In this document: piece after piece, positions 9,138 to 16,753 of the stretch
Layout of the letters: the number at the start of each line of letters is the position of its first letter
Numbering within the stretch: position 1 is the first letter of the stretch
DNA from: an uncultured Stomatobaculum sp.
Lineage (GTDB): Bacteria > Bacillota > Clostridia > Lachnospirales > Lachnospiraceae
Direction: 5' to 3'
DNA: 27,957 nucleotides
Assembly (NCBI RefSeq): GCF_937924975.1
Contig: NZ_CALEYG010000026.1
Coordinates: forward strand, 1 to 27,957
The notes under the pieces: model-generated
What the model was told of the DNA's origin: nothing
What the model saw: the letters and a program-made list of their open reading frames with translations, nothing else
Database searches by the model: none
Program-made: the position numbers and the translations under genes

Positions 9138-9166
9138 AGTATAGTCACATCGTATTGAGTTGTCAA
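9138..9166 (-). promoter_or_regulatory. Surviving promoter of the deleted livJ paralog
   Basis: On the minus strand TTGACA (9166-9161, 6 of 6) and TATACT (9143-9138, 5 of 6) are 17 bases apart. They lie about 45 bases upstream of the leftover ATG at 9093, the same geometry as at livJ. If active, transcripts would run through the pseudogene towards livJ. Confidence 0.7.
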
Positions 9167-9193
9167 GAAAAGTCTCTCAATTATCCTGAATAT

Positions 9194-10192
9194 TTATAAA
9201 TGATTCCACTCTGCAATCGGGTCCCGCTCCATCAGCATGCGCACGGCTTCCGCCGCCGGCAGCTCCGAAAAGAGCACGCGATTCACAACATCCACAATCG
9301 GCATTTCGACCTGCTCCCGCTCGGCGAGCGCAAGCGCCGCCTTTGCGGAGTACACGCCCTCCACGACCTGTCCCACTTCCCGCATGGCCTCTTCGACCGG
9401 CTTTCCCTGCCCGATCAGAATACCGGCTCTCCGGTTTCTCGAATGCATGCTCGCGCAGGTCACAATCAAATCGCCGATGCCGGTGAGACCCGCAAAGGTC
9501 TCCCAGTGCGCGCCGAGTTTCACGCCGAGACGCGCGGTCTCCGCGATGCCGCGCGTGATTAACGCCGCCTTCGTGTTGTCACCGTAGCCGAGGCCGTCGG
9601 CAATGCCCGCCGCGAGTGCAATCACATTTTTGACCGCGCCGCCGAGCTCAATGCCCTTGACATCGGTCGAAGTGTACACGCGGAACACGCGGTTCATAAA
9701 AAGCTCTTGTACCTGCTCCGCGACCGCGCTGTCAGCCGCTCCCGCGACGCAGGTCGTCGGGAGGCGTCTCGCGACCTCTTCCGCGTGGCTCGGCCCCGAG
9801 AGGCAGGCAACGACCGCATCCGGAATTTCTTCCTGTACCTCGTCGGTCTGAAAGAGAAGACTCTTCTCCTCAATGCCCTTTGCGACGCAGACGAGAAGCT
9901 GCCCTGACTTCACATAGGGGTGCAGCTCTCGCGCGACACCGCGCGTATAGACCGAAGCGGTCGCAAGGACAATCGCGTCCTGCTTTTCGCCCGCCTTTTT
10001 CATGTCAGAGGTAAACTGCATCCCTGCCGGCAGCTCGAGGCCGCCGAGCGCGGACGATTTCCGCGTGCGGCGCAGTTCCTCCGTGTGCTCCGCAAAGGGA
10101 GACCAGAGCAGTACCTCGTGGCCGTTGTCCGAAAGCAACATGGCAAGCGCCGTACCCCAGGCGCCGGAACCCAGAACCGAAATCTTAGCCAT
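9194..10192 (-). CDS. gpsA: Glycerol-3-phosphate dehydrogenase [NAD(P)+]
   Basis: Cytosolic enzyme reducing dihydroxyacetone phosphate to sn-glycerol-3-phosphate, the backbone for phospholipids. The 332-residue length is typical. The N-terminal Rossmann motif is VLGSGAWGTALA (about 6-17). The catalytic lysine lies in GGAVKNVIALAAGIADGLGYG, followed by NTKAALITRG, both GpsA signatures. The ATG at 10192 shares its first base with the plsY TAA (TAATG), and GGAGGTG within the plsY end serves as its RBS. It feeds its product to PlsY, the gene just upstream. Confidence 0.97.
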   Translation of the reverse strand: MAKISVLGSGAWGTALAMLLSDNGHEVLLWSPFAEHTEELRRTRKSSALGGLELPAGMQFTSDMKKAGEKQDAIVLATASVYTRGVARELHPYVKSGQLLVCVAKGIEEKSLLFQTDEVQEEIPDAVVACLSGPSHAEEVARRLPTTCVAGAADSAVAEQVQELFMNRVFRVYTSTDVKGIELGGAVKNVIALAAGIADGLGYGDNTKAALITRGIAETARLGVKLGAHWETFAGLTGIGDLIVTCASMHSRNRRAGILIGQGKPVEEAMREVGQVVEGVYSAKAALALAEREQVEMPIVDVVNRVLFSELPAAEAVRMLMERDPIAEWNHL

Positions 10193-10845
10193 TATTTTTT
10201 CACCTCCATGCCGCGCGTAAACAGATGTAAGCGGCTCTCTTCGCCGCGAAGCAGCCGCCCGATGTTCGCGCGGTGGCGGAAAATAGAGAGCAGGGGATTA
10301 AACAGGGCAAGAAGCAGAAACTCTGTCTGATATGCCGCGCCGACCGGCAATGCATGCCGGAAAAAGAAAACCAGTGCGAGCACCAGTAACAAAAGCATCG
10401 ACAAAATCGACGAGAGCGAGACATAGCGGAACAGACAGCAAGTCACGATGAAGAGGAGGCACCAGGCGAGCGCCAGTCTCCAGTCGAGCGCAATCAACAC
10501 GCCGACCGTGCTCGCGACGCCCTTGCCGCCGCGAAAGCCGAGATAAAACGGATAGTCGTGTCCGAGCATCACGCCGGTCGCGGTCCAGAGCACCATGAGA
10601 AGCTGAAGTTCTGCCTGCCCCCGGAAAAAGTGGCGCGCGAGCACACAGGGAATAATCGCCTTGGCCGCATCGAGGAGCAGCACCAGAATCCCGGCTCCCG
10701 TGCCCATGACACGGAGCGAATTGGTCGCGCCGGTCGAATGGCTGCCGTAGTTCCGGACATCCAGTCCCTTCGCTTTGCCGAGAAAATAGCCGCTCTGAAA
10801 ACTACCGCAAAGATAGCCGATCAAAAGCCAGAGAAGTCTCTCCAT
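10192..10845 (-). CDS. plsY: Glycerol-3-phosphate acyltransferase PlsY
   Basis: Membrane enzyme that transfers the acyl group from acyl-phosphate to glycerol-3-phosphate, the first step of phosphatidic acid synthesis. The 217-residue protein has several hydrophobic segments and the three PlsY loops: GSHSTGATNSLRVMG (near 35-48), GHDYPFYLGFRGGKGVAST (near 94-112) and HRANIGRLLRGEE near the C-terminus. It overlaps gpsA by one base and begins four bases after der, so three housekeeping genes are tightly coupled. Confidence 0.97.
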   Translation of the reverse strand: MERLLWLLIGYLCGSFQSGYFLGKAKGLDVRNYGSHSTGATNSLRVMGTGAGILVLLLDAAKAIIPCVLARHFFRGQAELQLLMVLWTATGVMLGHDYPFYLGFRGGKGVASTVGVLIALDWRLALAWCLLFIVTCCLFRYVSLSSILSMLLLLVLALVFFFRHALPVGAAYQTEFLLLALFNPLLSIFRHRANIGRLLRGEESRLHLFTRGMEVKK

Positions 10846-10848
10846 CGA

Positions 10849-12183
10849 TTACTCCTTGTCCTTTCCCTGTCGCTCCCGGATGAAGAAGCGCAGCATGGTT
10901 CCGCGGAACCCGAAGGCCTCACGGATACGGTTCTCGAGATAGCGCTGGTAGGAGAAATGCATGAGTTCCTTGCTGTTGACGAAGAACACAAAGGTCGGCG
11001 GCTTCACCGCAACCTGGGACGCGTAGAAAATCTTCAGGCGGTGTCCCTTGTCGGACGGCGGCTGCTTTAAGACGGTCGCCTCGGTGATAATCTCGTTCAG
11101 CACGCCCGTCCGAATGCGAAGCGTCTGCGAAGAGCGTATCATGTCGATCATCTCGAAAAGCTTATTCATGCGCTGGCCGGTCTCCGCGGAGACAAAGAGG
11201 AACTCGGCATAACTCATAAACGAAAGCGTGCTCTTGATTTTGTCGGTGAACTCCTTCATGGTCTTATCCGTCTTTTCGACCAGATCCCACTTGTTCACGA
11301 CCACCAGGATGCCCTTGCCCTTCTCATGCGCGACACCGGCAATCTTGGCATCCTGCTCGGTCACGCCCTCGCTCGCATCAATCACGAGCAGCACGACATC
11401 GGCCCGCTCCACTGCCGTCACCGTGCGGATAATCGAGTATCTCTCGATGTCCTCATGAATTTTGGACTTTCGCCGTATGCCGGCCGTGTCGATGAAGACA
11501 TATTCCTGTCCGTCGTGCACCACGACCGTATCGATCGCGTCACGCGTGGTGCCCGCGATGTCGGAGACAATCACGCGGTTCTCGCCGAGCAGGCGATTGA
11601 TAATCGAGCTCTTGCCCACATTCGGCTTGCCGATCAGCGCAACCTTCGGGCGCTCATCCTCTTCCGCTTCGCTCGCTTCGACCTGCGGGAAGTAGGCCTC
11701 GACTGCCTCTAAGAGATCGCCGATGCCGAGGCGGCTCGCCGCCGAAACCGGAATCGGGTCGCCGCAGGCGAGATTGTAGAACTCGTAGATATCATTCTGA
11801 AACTTGGTGAAGCTGTCCACCTTGTTGACCGCAAGCACGACCGGCTTTTTTGCGCGGCGCAGCATATCGGCGACGCGGTCGTCGGCGTCGGTGACACCGG
11901 TGCGGACATCGGTGAGGAAGATGAGCACATCCGCTGTCTCGATGGCAATCTCCGCCTGTTCCCGCATCGACACCAGCAATTTATCCCGGGATTCCGGCTC
12001 GATACCGCCGGTGTCGATCAGCGTGAAGTCGCGGTTTAACCAGGTGCAGTCCGCATAGATTCTGTCTCGGGTCACACCCGGAATGTCTTTGACAATCGAA
12101 ATCGGCTCTCCCGCAATGGCGTTGAAGAGCGAGGATTTGCCGGTATTGGGCCGCCCGACAATGGCGACAATCGGTTTACTCAT
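10849..12183 (-). CDS. der: Ribosome-associated GTPase Der (EngA)
   Basis: Tandem-GTPase factor for 50S subunit assembly. The 444-residue protein has two G domains. The first has GRPNTGKSS (10-18), DTGG (57-60) and NKVD (120-123). The second has GKPNVGKSS (185-193), DTAG (232-235) and NKWD (297-300). A KH-like C-terminal domain follows, with FYASQVAVKPPTFVFFVN. An acidic linker (about 168-178) joins the G domains. It lies between the DUF512 gene (31-base gap) and plsY (3-base gap) in an arrangement common in Clostridia. Confidence 0.98.
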   Translation of the reverse strand: MSKPIVAIVGRPNTGKSSLFNAIAGEPISIVKDIPGVTRDRIYADCTWLNRDFTLIDTGGIEPESRDKLLVSMREQAEIAIETADVLIFLTDVRTGVTDADDRVADMLRRAKKPVVLAVNKVDSFTKFQNDIYEFYNLACGDPIPVSAASRLGIGDLLEAVEAYFPQVEASEAEEDERPKVALIGKPNVGKSSIINRLLGENRVIVSDIAGTTRDAIDTVVVHDGQEYVFIDTAGIRRKSKIHEDIERYSIIRTVTAVERADVVLLVIDASEGVTEQDAKIAGVAHEKGKGILVVVNKWDLVEKTDKTMKEFTDKIKSTLSFMSYAEFLFVSAETGQRMNKLFEMIDMIRSSQTLRIRTGVLNEIITEATVLKQPPSDKGHRLKIFYASQVAVKPPTFVFFVNSKELMHFSYQRYLENRIREAFGFRGTMLRFFIRERQGKDKE

Positions 12184-12214
12184 AGCTTTCTCCTTTTTTC
12201 AAAGCGCAGCGGCT

Positions 12215-13591
12215 TTATCCTTTGTGGAATTTCTCGGTCGCGAGCTCGTAGGCGCTGCCGCTGCCGGTATAGCGGTAAGTTTTGTCGTTCACGGCCTCCA
12301 CGAGGTCATCTCCGCCCATGCCGATGATTACACAGGGCACGCCGAGTTCCCGCTCGAGGTCGGATCGCGTCATGTCGTCGAGCAGCACTTCCTCGCCGCT
12401 CCGGAACACACACTGCGGCAGCAACAGGCGGTCGCCGAGCGGCTTTCCCTTGAGACCGTCCAGAATATCACGCCCGGTCAGAAGCCCTGTCACCGTGATT
12501 TTTTCGCCGAAGAAACGGTTCTCCAGCGGGTAGAACAAAATCTTTTTGGCGGGGAGTTTCTCCCCGATTCGCGCCAGTTCCCGCGAGAGGCTCGGCGCGG
12601 CGAGGAGACCGCTGAAGGTACTCACGGTCTCCGTTTGGTCGGACGGCGCCACCGTCGACAGCGCCTCTCCGATTTCCTCGTGTAAGAGGGTCAGCATCCC
12701 GACGCCGTTCTCGAGCTGTGGGTAACCGTCGTAGCGCGAGGGCTCCGGCAGCGGCCGCCCCGCCGTCAGATAAAATTCATCCGACGCCTGGACAAAGTGA
12801 ATCCCGCATTTTTCCATGGCGCGGCGCTGGATGTCTTCAATGATATCGATTGCATTCGCGCAGTCCTCGGGTCCGAGGAGCTCAAGCTTCTCTAACTTGT
12901 CGCGATAATTGGTGAGCCCGACCGGCACCACCGAGACCGACTGCATGAGCGGCGCATAGCGAAGCAAATCCGTCAGGGTGCGCTTTAACTCCTCGCCGTC
13001 GTTATAGCCCTTGCAGAGCACAATCTGCCCGTTCATCTGAATGCCCGCCTCGAAAAGCTTATCGAGATAGCGCAACTTTTCGCCCGCAAAGCGATTTTTC
13101 AGCATGCGCACGCGGAGCGAGGGATTTGTCGTATGTACGGAGATATTAATCGGTTCCAGGCGATATTGAATGATATGCTGAATATCCGCCTCTTTCATAT
13201 TGGTGAGCGTCACATAGTTGCCCTGCAGGAAACTGAGGCGCGAATCATCGTCCTTAAAATATAAAGTGTCCCGCATCCCACCCGGCATCTGGTCGATAAA
13301 GCAGAAGATGCAACCGTTTGAGCAGGAGCGATATTCGCTCATCAGGCCGTTTTCAAAGACCAGCCCCGGGTCCTCGCCGCCGTTCTCGATTTCGTACTCC
13401 CACTCCTCGCCATCCGGCTTCAGAACGAGCAGGGTGATGACTTCCGCGCTCACCTGATAGCGGTAGTCAAAGACATCGGCGACCGCTTTTCCGTTTACTT
13501 CCAACAGGCGGTCCCCCGCCGCGATTTCCAATTCCGCCGCCGCACTTCCCGGCTCCACGGCAGCAATCAAATGTCCCTTGTTTTCCGCCAC
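12215..13591 (-). CDS. DUF512 PDZ/radical-SAM-like iron-sulfur protein
   Basis: A 458-residue protein if started at the GTG at 13591. That start is preferred over an upstream TTG at 13597 because the GGAG site directly abuts the TTG but is six bases from the GTG. The N-terminus (about 1-65) is PDZ-like (IAAVEPGSAAAELEIAAGDRL style). Then CSNGCIFCF supplies a CxxxCxxC cluster motif (Cys 90, 94, 97), followed by the conserved DDDSRLSFLQGNYVTLTN block. The DUF512 C-terminal part includes LVPVG-like and VTGLLTGRD segments. Related proteins are annotated as putative FeS oxidoreductases; the reaction is not known. It probably leads the operon with der, plsY and gpsA. Confidence 0.93.
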   Translation of the reverse strand: MAENKGHLIAAVEPGSAAAELEIAAGDRLLEVNGKAVADVFDYRYQVSAEVITLLVLKPDGEEWEYEIENGGEDPGLVFENGLMSEYRSCSNGCIFCFIDQMPGGMRDTLYFKDDDSRLSFLQGNYVTLTNMKEADIQHIIQYRLEPINISVHTTNPSLRVRMLKNRFAGEKLRYLDKLFEAGIQMNGQIVLCKGYNDGEELKRTLTDLLRYAPLMQSVSVVPVGLTNYRDKLEKLELLGPEDCANAIDIIEDIQRRAMEKCGIHFVQASDEFYLTAGRPLPEPSRYDGYPQLENGVGMLTLLHEEIGEALSTVAPSDQTETVSTFSGLLAAPSLSRELARIGEKLPAKKILFYPLENRFFGEKITVTGLLTGRDILDGLKGKPLGDRLLLPQCVFRSGEEVLLDDMTRSDLERELGVPCVIIGMGGDDLVEAVNDKTYRYTGSGSAYELATEKFHKG

Positions 13592-13614
13592 AATCAACTC
13601 CTTTACTTTCTCGC

Positions 13615-13643
13615 ATTTTACATGAATTATGAACGCTTTGCAA
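13615..13643 (-). promoter_or_regulatory. Putative promoter of the DUF512-der-plsY-gpsA operon
   Basis: On the minus strand TTGCAA (13643-13638) and TAAAAT (13620-13615, 5 of 6) are spaced by 17 bases, about 25 bases upstream of the GTG start. It lies back to back with the prs promoter. Confidence 0.5.
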
Positions 13644-13650
13644 CGCAGCC

Positions 13651-13679
13651 TTGCGGCAGGGAAACGAAAATGCTATGAT
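13651..13679 (+). promoter_or_regulatory. Putative extended -10 promoter of prs
   Basis: TTGCGG (13651-13656) and TATGAT (13674-13679, 5 of 6) are 17 bases apart, and TGC directly before the -10 makes an extended -10 element. The leader to the prs ATG is about 55 bases. Confidence 0.6.
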
Positions 13680-13740
13680 TTAAAAAATATGCCATGTCTC
13701 TGACAGACCCAGCTGTTTTTTAGAAGGAGAACGAAGAAAG

Positions 13741-14952
13741 ATGTCCAATCAGTCCACCGAAAACAATCGTCTTCCCGTCGCGCCGCTCAAAATCGCAGCG
13801 CTCGAGAGCTGCCGTGATCTCGCGGAAAAAGTCAACGCCCACCTCGTGCGGATGCGCGCTTCGGGCGCGGAAGCGACCGATGAGCGCCGTCGCTCCCTGC
13901 ACTACCGCGGCTATGACGCCGATTCCTATCTCCTCTCCATCAACTGCCCGCGTTTCGGCACCGGTGAGGGCAAGGGCGTCATCAATGAGTCCGTGCGCGG
14001 CGCCGATCTCTTTGTGATGGTCGATGTCACCAACTACTCTCTGACCTATAAGGTGGACGGCAACGAGAACCACATGTCGCCGGACGACCACTTCCAGGAT
14101 TTAAAGCGCATCATCGCGGCGGGCGGCGCGGCAGCGCACCGCGTGAATGTGATTATGCCCTTCCTCTACGAGGGCAGACAGCACAGAAGAACCAAGCGGG
14201 AATCTTTAGACTGCGCCTATATGCTGACCGAACTCGCGAACATGGGCATCGAGAACTTCATCACCTTCGACGCACACGACCCGCGCGTCCAGAACGCGAC
14301 GCCGCTCTCCGGCTTTGACAACTTCATGCCGACCTACCAGTTCATCAAGACCTGCTTCCTGAACATTCCGGATATGAAAGCGGACAAGGATCACCTGATG
14401 ATTATCAGCCCGGACGAAGGCGCAATGGACCGCGCAATTTATATTTCGAACATTCTCGGGGTCGACATCGGCATGTTCTATAAGCGCCGCGACTACTCGA
14501 AGGTCGTCGACGGCCGCAACCCGATTGTGGCCCACGAGTTCCTCGGCGCAAGTGTGAAGGACAAGGATGTGCTGATTATCGACGATATGATTTCCTCCGG
14601 CGAGAGCATGATGGACACCGCGAAGAATCTGAAAGACCGCGGCTGTAAGCGCGTCATCGTCTGCGCGACCTTCGGTCTCTTCACCAACGGTGTGAAGAGC
14701 TTCCGCGAGAAGTACGACGCCGGCATCATCGACTATGTCTGCACGACAAACTTAAACTACCGGAGACCGGAGCTCCTCGAGGAGCCTTGGTACCTCGAGG
14801 CGGATATGAGTCCCTATCTCGCCTACATCATTGACAGTCTAAACGCCGACGCCTCCTCGGGCGACAAGCTCTCTTCGACGCGGAAGATTCAGGACTTCTT
14901 AAAGAACCTGCAGAACGAGGAATACCAGTACTTCGGTTCGGTCATTGAATAA
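13741..14952 (+). CDS. prs: Ribose-phosphate pyrophosphokinase (long clostridial form)
   Basis: Makes PRPP from ribose-5-phosphate and ATP for nucleotide, His and Trp synthesis. The 403-residue protein is some 80-90 residues longer than the common ~315-residue bacterial enzyme. It keeps the PRPP-binding loop VLIIDDMISSGESM (277-290, Asp281/Asp282), the phosphoribosyltransferase fold around IISPDEGAMDRA (221-232), and the N-terminal domain ending in FLYEGRQHRR and TFDAHDPRVQN (175-185). The extra length includes an insertion around 45-80 and a longer C-terminus. AAGGAGA lies ten bases before the ATG. Only plus-strand gene in the left half; followed by a hairpin terminator. Confidence 0.95.
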   Translation: MSNQSTENNRLPVAPLKIAALESCRDLAEKVNAHLVRMRASGAEATDERRRSLHYRGYDADSYLLSINCPRFGTGEGKGVINESVRGADLFVMVDVTNYSLTYKVDGNENHMSPDDHFQDLKRIIAAGGAAAHRVNVIMPFLYEGRQHRRTKRESLDCAYMLTELANMGIENFITFDAHDPRVQNATPLSGFDNFMPTYQFIKTCFLNIPDMKADKDHLMIISPDEGAMDRAIYISNILGVDIGMFYKRRDYSKVVDGRNPIVAHEFLGASVKDKDVLIIDDMISSGESMMDTAKNLKDRGCKRVIVCATFGLFTNGVKSFREKYDAGIIDYVCTTNLNYRRPELLEEPWYLEADMSPYLAYIIDSLNADASSGDKLSSTRKIQDFLKNLQNEEYQYFGSVIE

Positions 14953-14961
14953 AACAATAGC

Positions 14962-15001
14962 AAAGGAGCTTATCCGGATTGTTTTCCGGGTAAGCTCCTT
15001 T
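14962..15001. terminator. Bidirectional hairpin between prs and ggt
   Basis: A 16-bp stem (14962-14977 with 14986-15001, one T-G pair) has an 8-base loop. It lies 10 bases after the prs stop and 25 bases after the ggt stop on the other strand. T-rich but interrupted tracts flank it on both sides, so it probably ends both converging transcripts. Confidence 0.85.
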
Positions 15002-15026
15002 GTTATGATTATTTATCGCTCGGTTC

Positions 15027-16751
15027 TCAAATTTGCTCCTGACTCATACCTTCCAGCACAATATGACCTTCCTTAAGTAATGCGCCGCCGCAACCATCAA
15101 CTCGCTTTGTTCCAGCAGCATAAAATTCTCCATCCAGGTTCATCACACTGTTTAGCATGGTACTCATTGCCTGATCTACCGGAACCGGCACAATCTTATG
15201 ACCTTTGCTTTCCAGAATTCGTCGCGTATCTCCGGAAATCCCGTACTCCAACTCCAGTCCCTGCGACCTTGTCAAACAGTTGACATAGGGAGCATTTACC
15301 AACTGCTCCGGCGTCATGTGAAAATCGATCGCATTGACGATACCTTGCAGTGTGCCCGTAATGATTCTTGGACCGCCCGCCGCACCGATGGCAAGAAATG
15401 GCTTTCCATCCTTAAATACGATGCTCGGTGACATACTGGAAAGCGGTGTCTTGCCGCCTTGAATCGCATTGGCACTGCCGTAGGCCAGCCCCTGACTCGT
15501 CATGGCGCCTACCGCAGCTGAAAAATCGGACATCGCATTATTCAATACGAATCCCAGCCCTTCAACTACAATTCCACAGCCAAACCAGTCGCGAACTGTC
15601 TGCGTCTGTGAGACCGCATTGCCCTCTTTGTCCATGACGGAAAAATGCGAGGTGTTTCCCGGATACTGCTTTGCCTCAATCCCCGTGGCGGCAGCAAACT
15701 CTCCGGCATGTTCTCCGGCAAGCTCGAAGCGCTCATAAGCAAATTTTTTACTTGTCAATCGTTCAAAATCTACATCAACGAACTCCGGGTCTCCCAACGC
15801 TACACTGCGATCGGCAAATCCGAGCTTCATCGCTTCTGCCAGGGCATGAATAGCTTCAGCAGTGTTGTGTCCCATGGATTGAAGGTCATAGTTTTCCAGA
15901 ATATTCAACATCTCCACCAGTGCGCCCCCGCCGCTGGGCGGTGCAAAAGCAGCGATCTCATATCCTCGGTATGTTGTTTTGATCGGATCACGAACTTTCG
16001 GTTCGTAAGATTCCATATCGGAAAGATCAAAACAGCCGCCTCGATCATTAATCAGATTGACAATCTTCTTTGCAATTCTTCCTTTATAAAAATAGTCCAC
16101 ACCATATTTTGCAATACTCTGTAGCAGCTCCGCTATTTCAGGGTTCTTCTGAATCTCTCCGAATTCATAGAAAGCGCCTCCTTCCTTTCGATATAGCTTT
16201 CTGAACGCTTCGGAGAGCCGCATTTTTCGCTCTACAGAATTATCAAACATAGTAAGTGCTCCTGTGTAACTTGTGCCGAATCCATCTTTTGCACATCGAA
16301 TTGCCGGAGCACTAATCTCTTCCCATGACAGAGTTCCATACTTATTTAGGATCATATCCATCGTCTTCAGGAGACCCGGAAGCGCAACCGACTGTCCTCC
16401 AAGATCCTTCCATTCATCCTGCACTTCCCCGTCTTTCATGAAGAGATCTGCGGTCGCCCGAGCGGGAGCGATTCCCCTTCCGTCAATTCCCACACTCTCA
16501 CCGCTTCTTGCATCATACAGCAAGGAAAAGCAGCCGCCACCGATGCCGGAGTGATGTGGTTCTACTACAGACAACGTCAGAGATATCGCAACAGCGGCAT
16601 CAAAAGCATTTCCACCCTGATTCAATATCTCAAGTCCTGCTCTTGTCGCATAAACGCTGTTACTGCTAACTGCACCGTTAGAACCATGCGCCACCGGTCT
16701 TCTCCAATAGGACGGCCACATATAAATCTGTTTCTGCTTGTCCTGTCCCAT
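15027..16751 (-). CDS. ggt: Gamma-glutamyltranspeptidase family protein without signal peptide
   Basis: An N-terminal nucleophile hydrolase that would cleave or transfer gamma-glutamyl groups. The 574-residue protein keeps the family layout. The large subunit begins near GSNGAVSSNSVYATRAGLE, with EPHHSGIGGG (64-73). The autoprocessing and catalytic Thr is at 367 in GNTSHFSVMD, then NNAMSDFS (404-411), PLSSMSPSIV and the oxyanion GG at 459-460 in AAGGPRI. Unlike the classic periplasmic or secreted enzyme, the N-terminus (MGQDKQKQIYMWPSYW) has no signal peptide, so it should act in the cytosol. AAAGGAG is ten bases before the ATG, inside the 3' end of the symporter gene. The substrate is unknown; glutathione is only the default guess. 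Confidence 0.92.
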   Translation of the reverse strand: MGQDKQKQIYMWPSYWRRPVAHGSNGAVSSNSVYATRAGLEILNQGGNAFDAAVAISLTLSVVEPHHSGIGGGCFSLLYDARSGESVGIDGRGIAPARATADLFMKDGEVQDEWKDLGGQSVALPGLLKTMDMILNKYGTLSWEEISAPAIRCAKDGFGTSYTGALTMFDNSVERKMRLSEAFRKLYRKEGGAFYEFGEIQKNPEIAELLQSIAKYGVDYFYKGRIAKKIVNLINDRGGCFDLSDMESYEPKVRDPIKTTYRGYEIAAFAPPSGGGALVEMLNILENYDLQSMGHNTAEAIHALAEAMKLGFADRSVALGDPEFVDVDFERLTSKKFAYERFELAGEHAGEFAAATGIEAKQYPGNTSHFSVMDKEGNAVSQTQTVRDWFGCGIVVEGLGFVLNNAMSDFSAAVGAMTSQGLAYGSANAIQGGKTPLSSMSPSIVFKDGKPFLAIGAAGGPRIITGTLQGIVNAIDFHMTPEQLVNAPYVNCLTRSQGLELEYGISGDTRRILESKGHKIVPVPVDQAMSTMLNSVMNLDGEFYAAGTKRVDGCGGALLKEGHIVLEGMSQEQI

Positions 16752-16753
16752 AT

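Noticed and set aside
8861..9166. A real 101-residue protein
   Set aside because: The first ~30 residues of the open frame overlap the promoter and RBS and match nothing. Only the tail is LivJ-like, and the RBS-linked ATG is in another frame.
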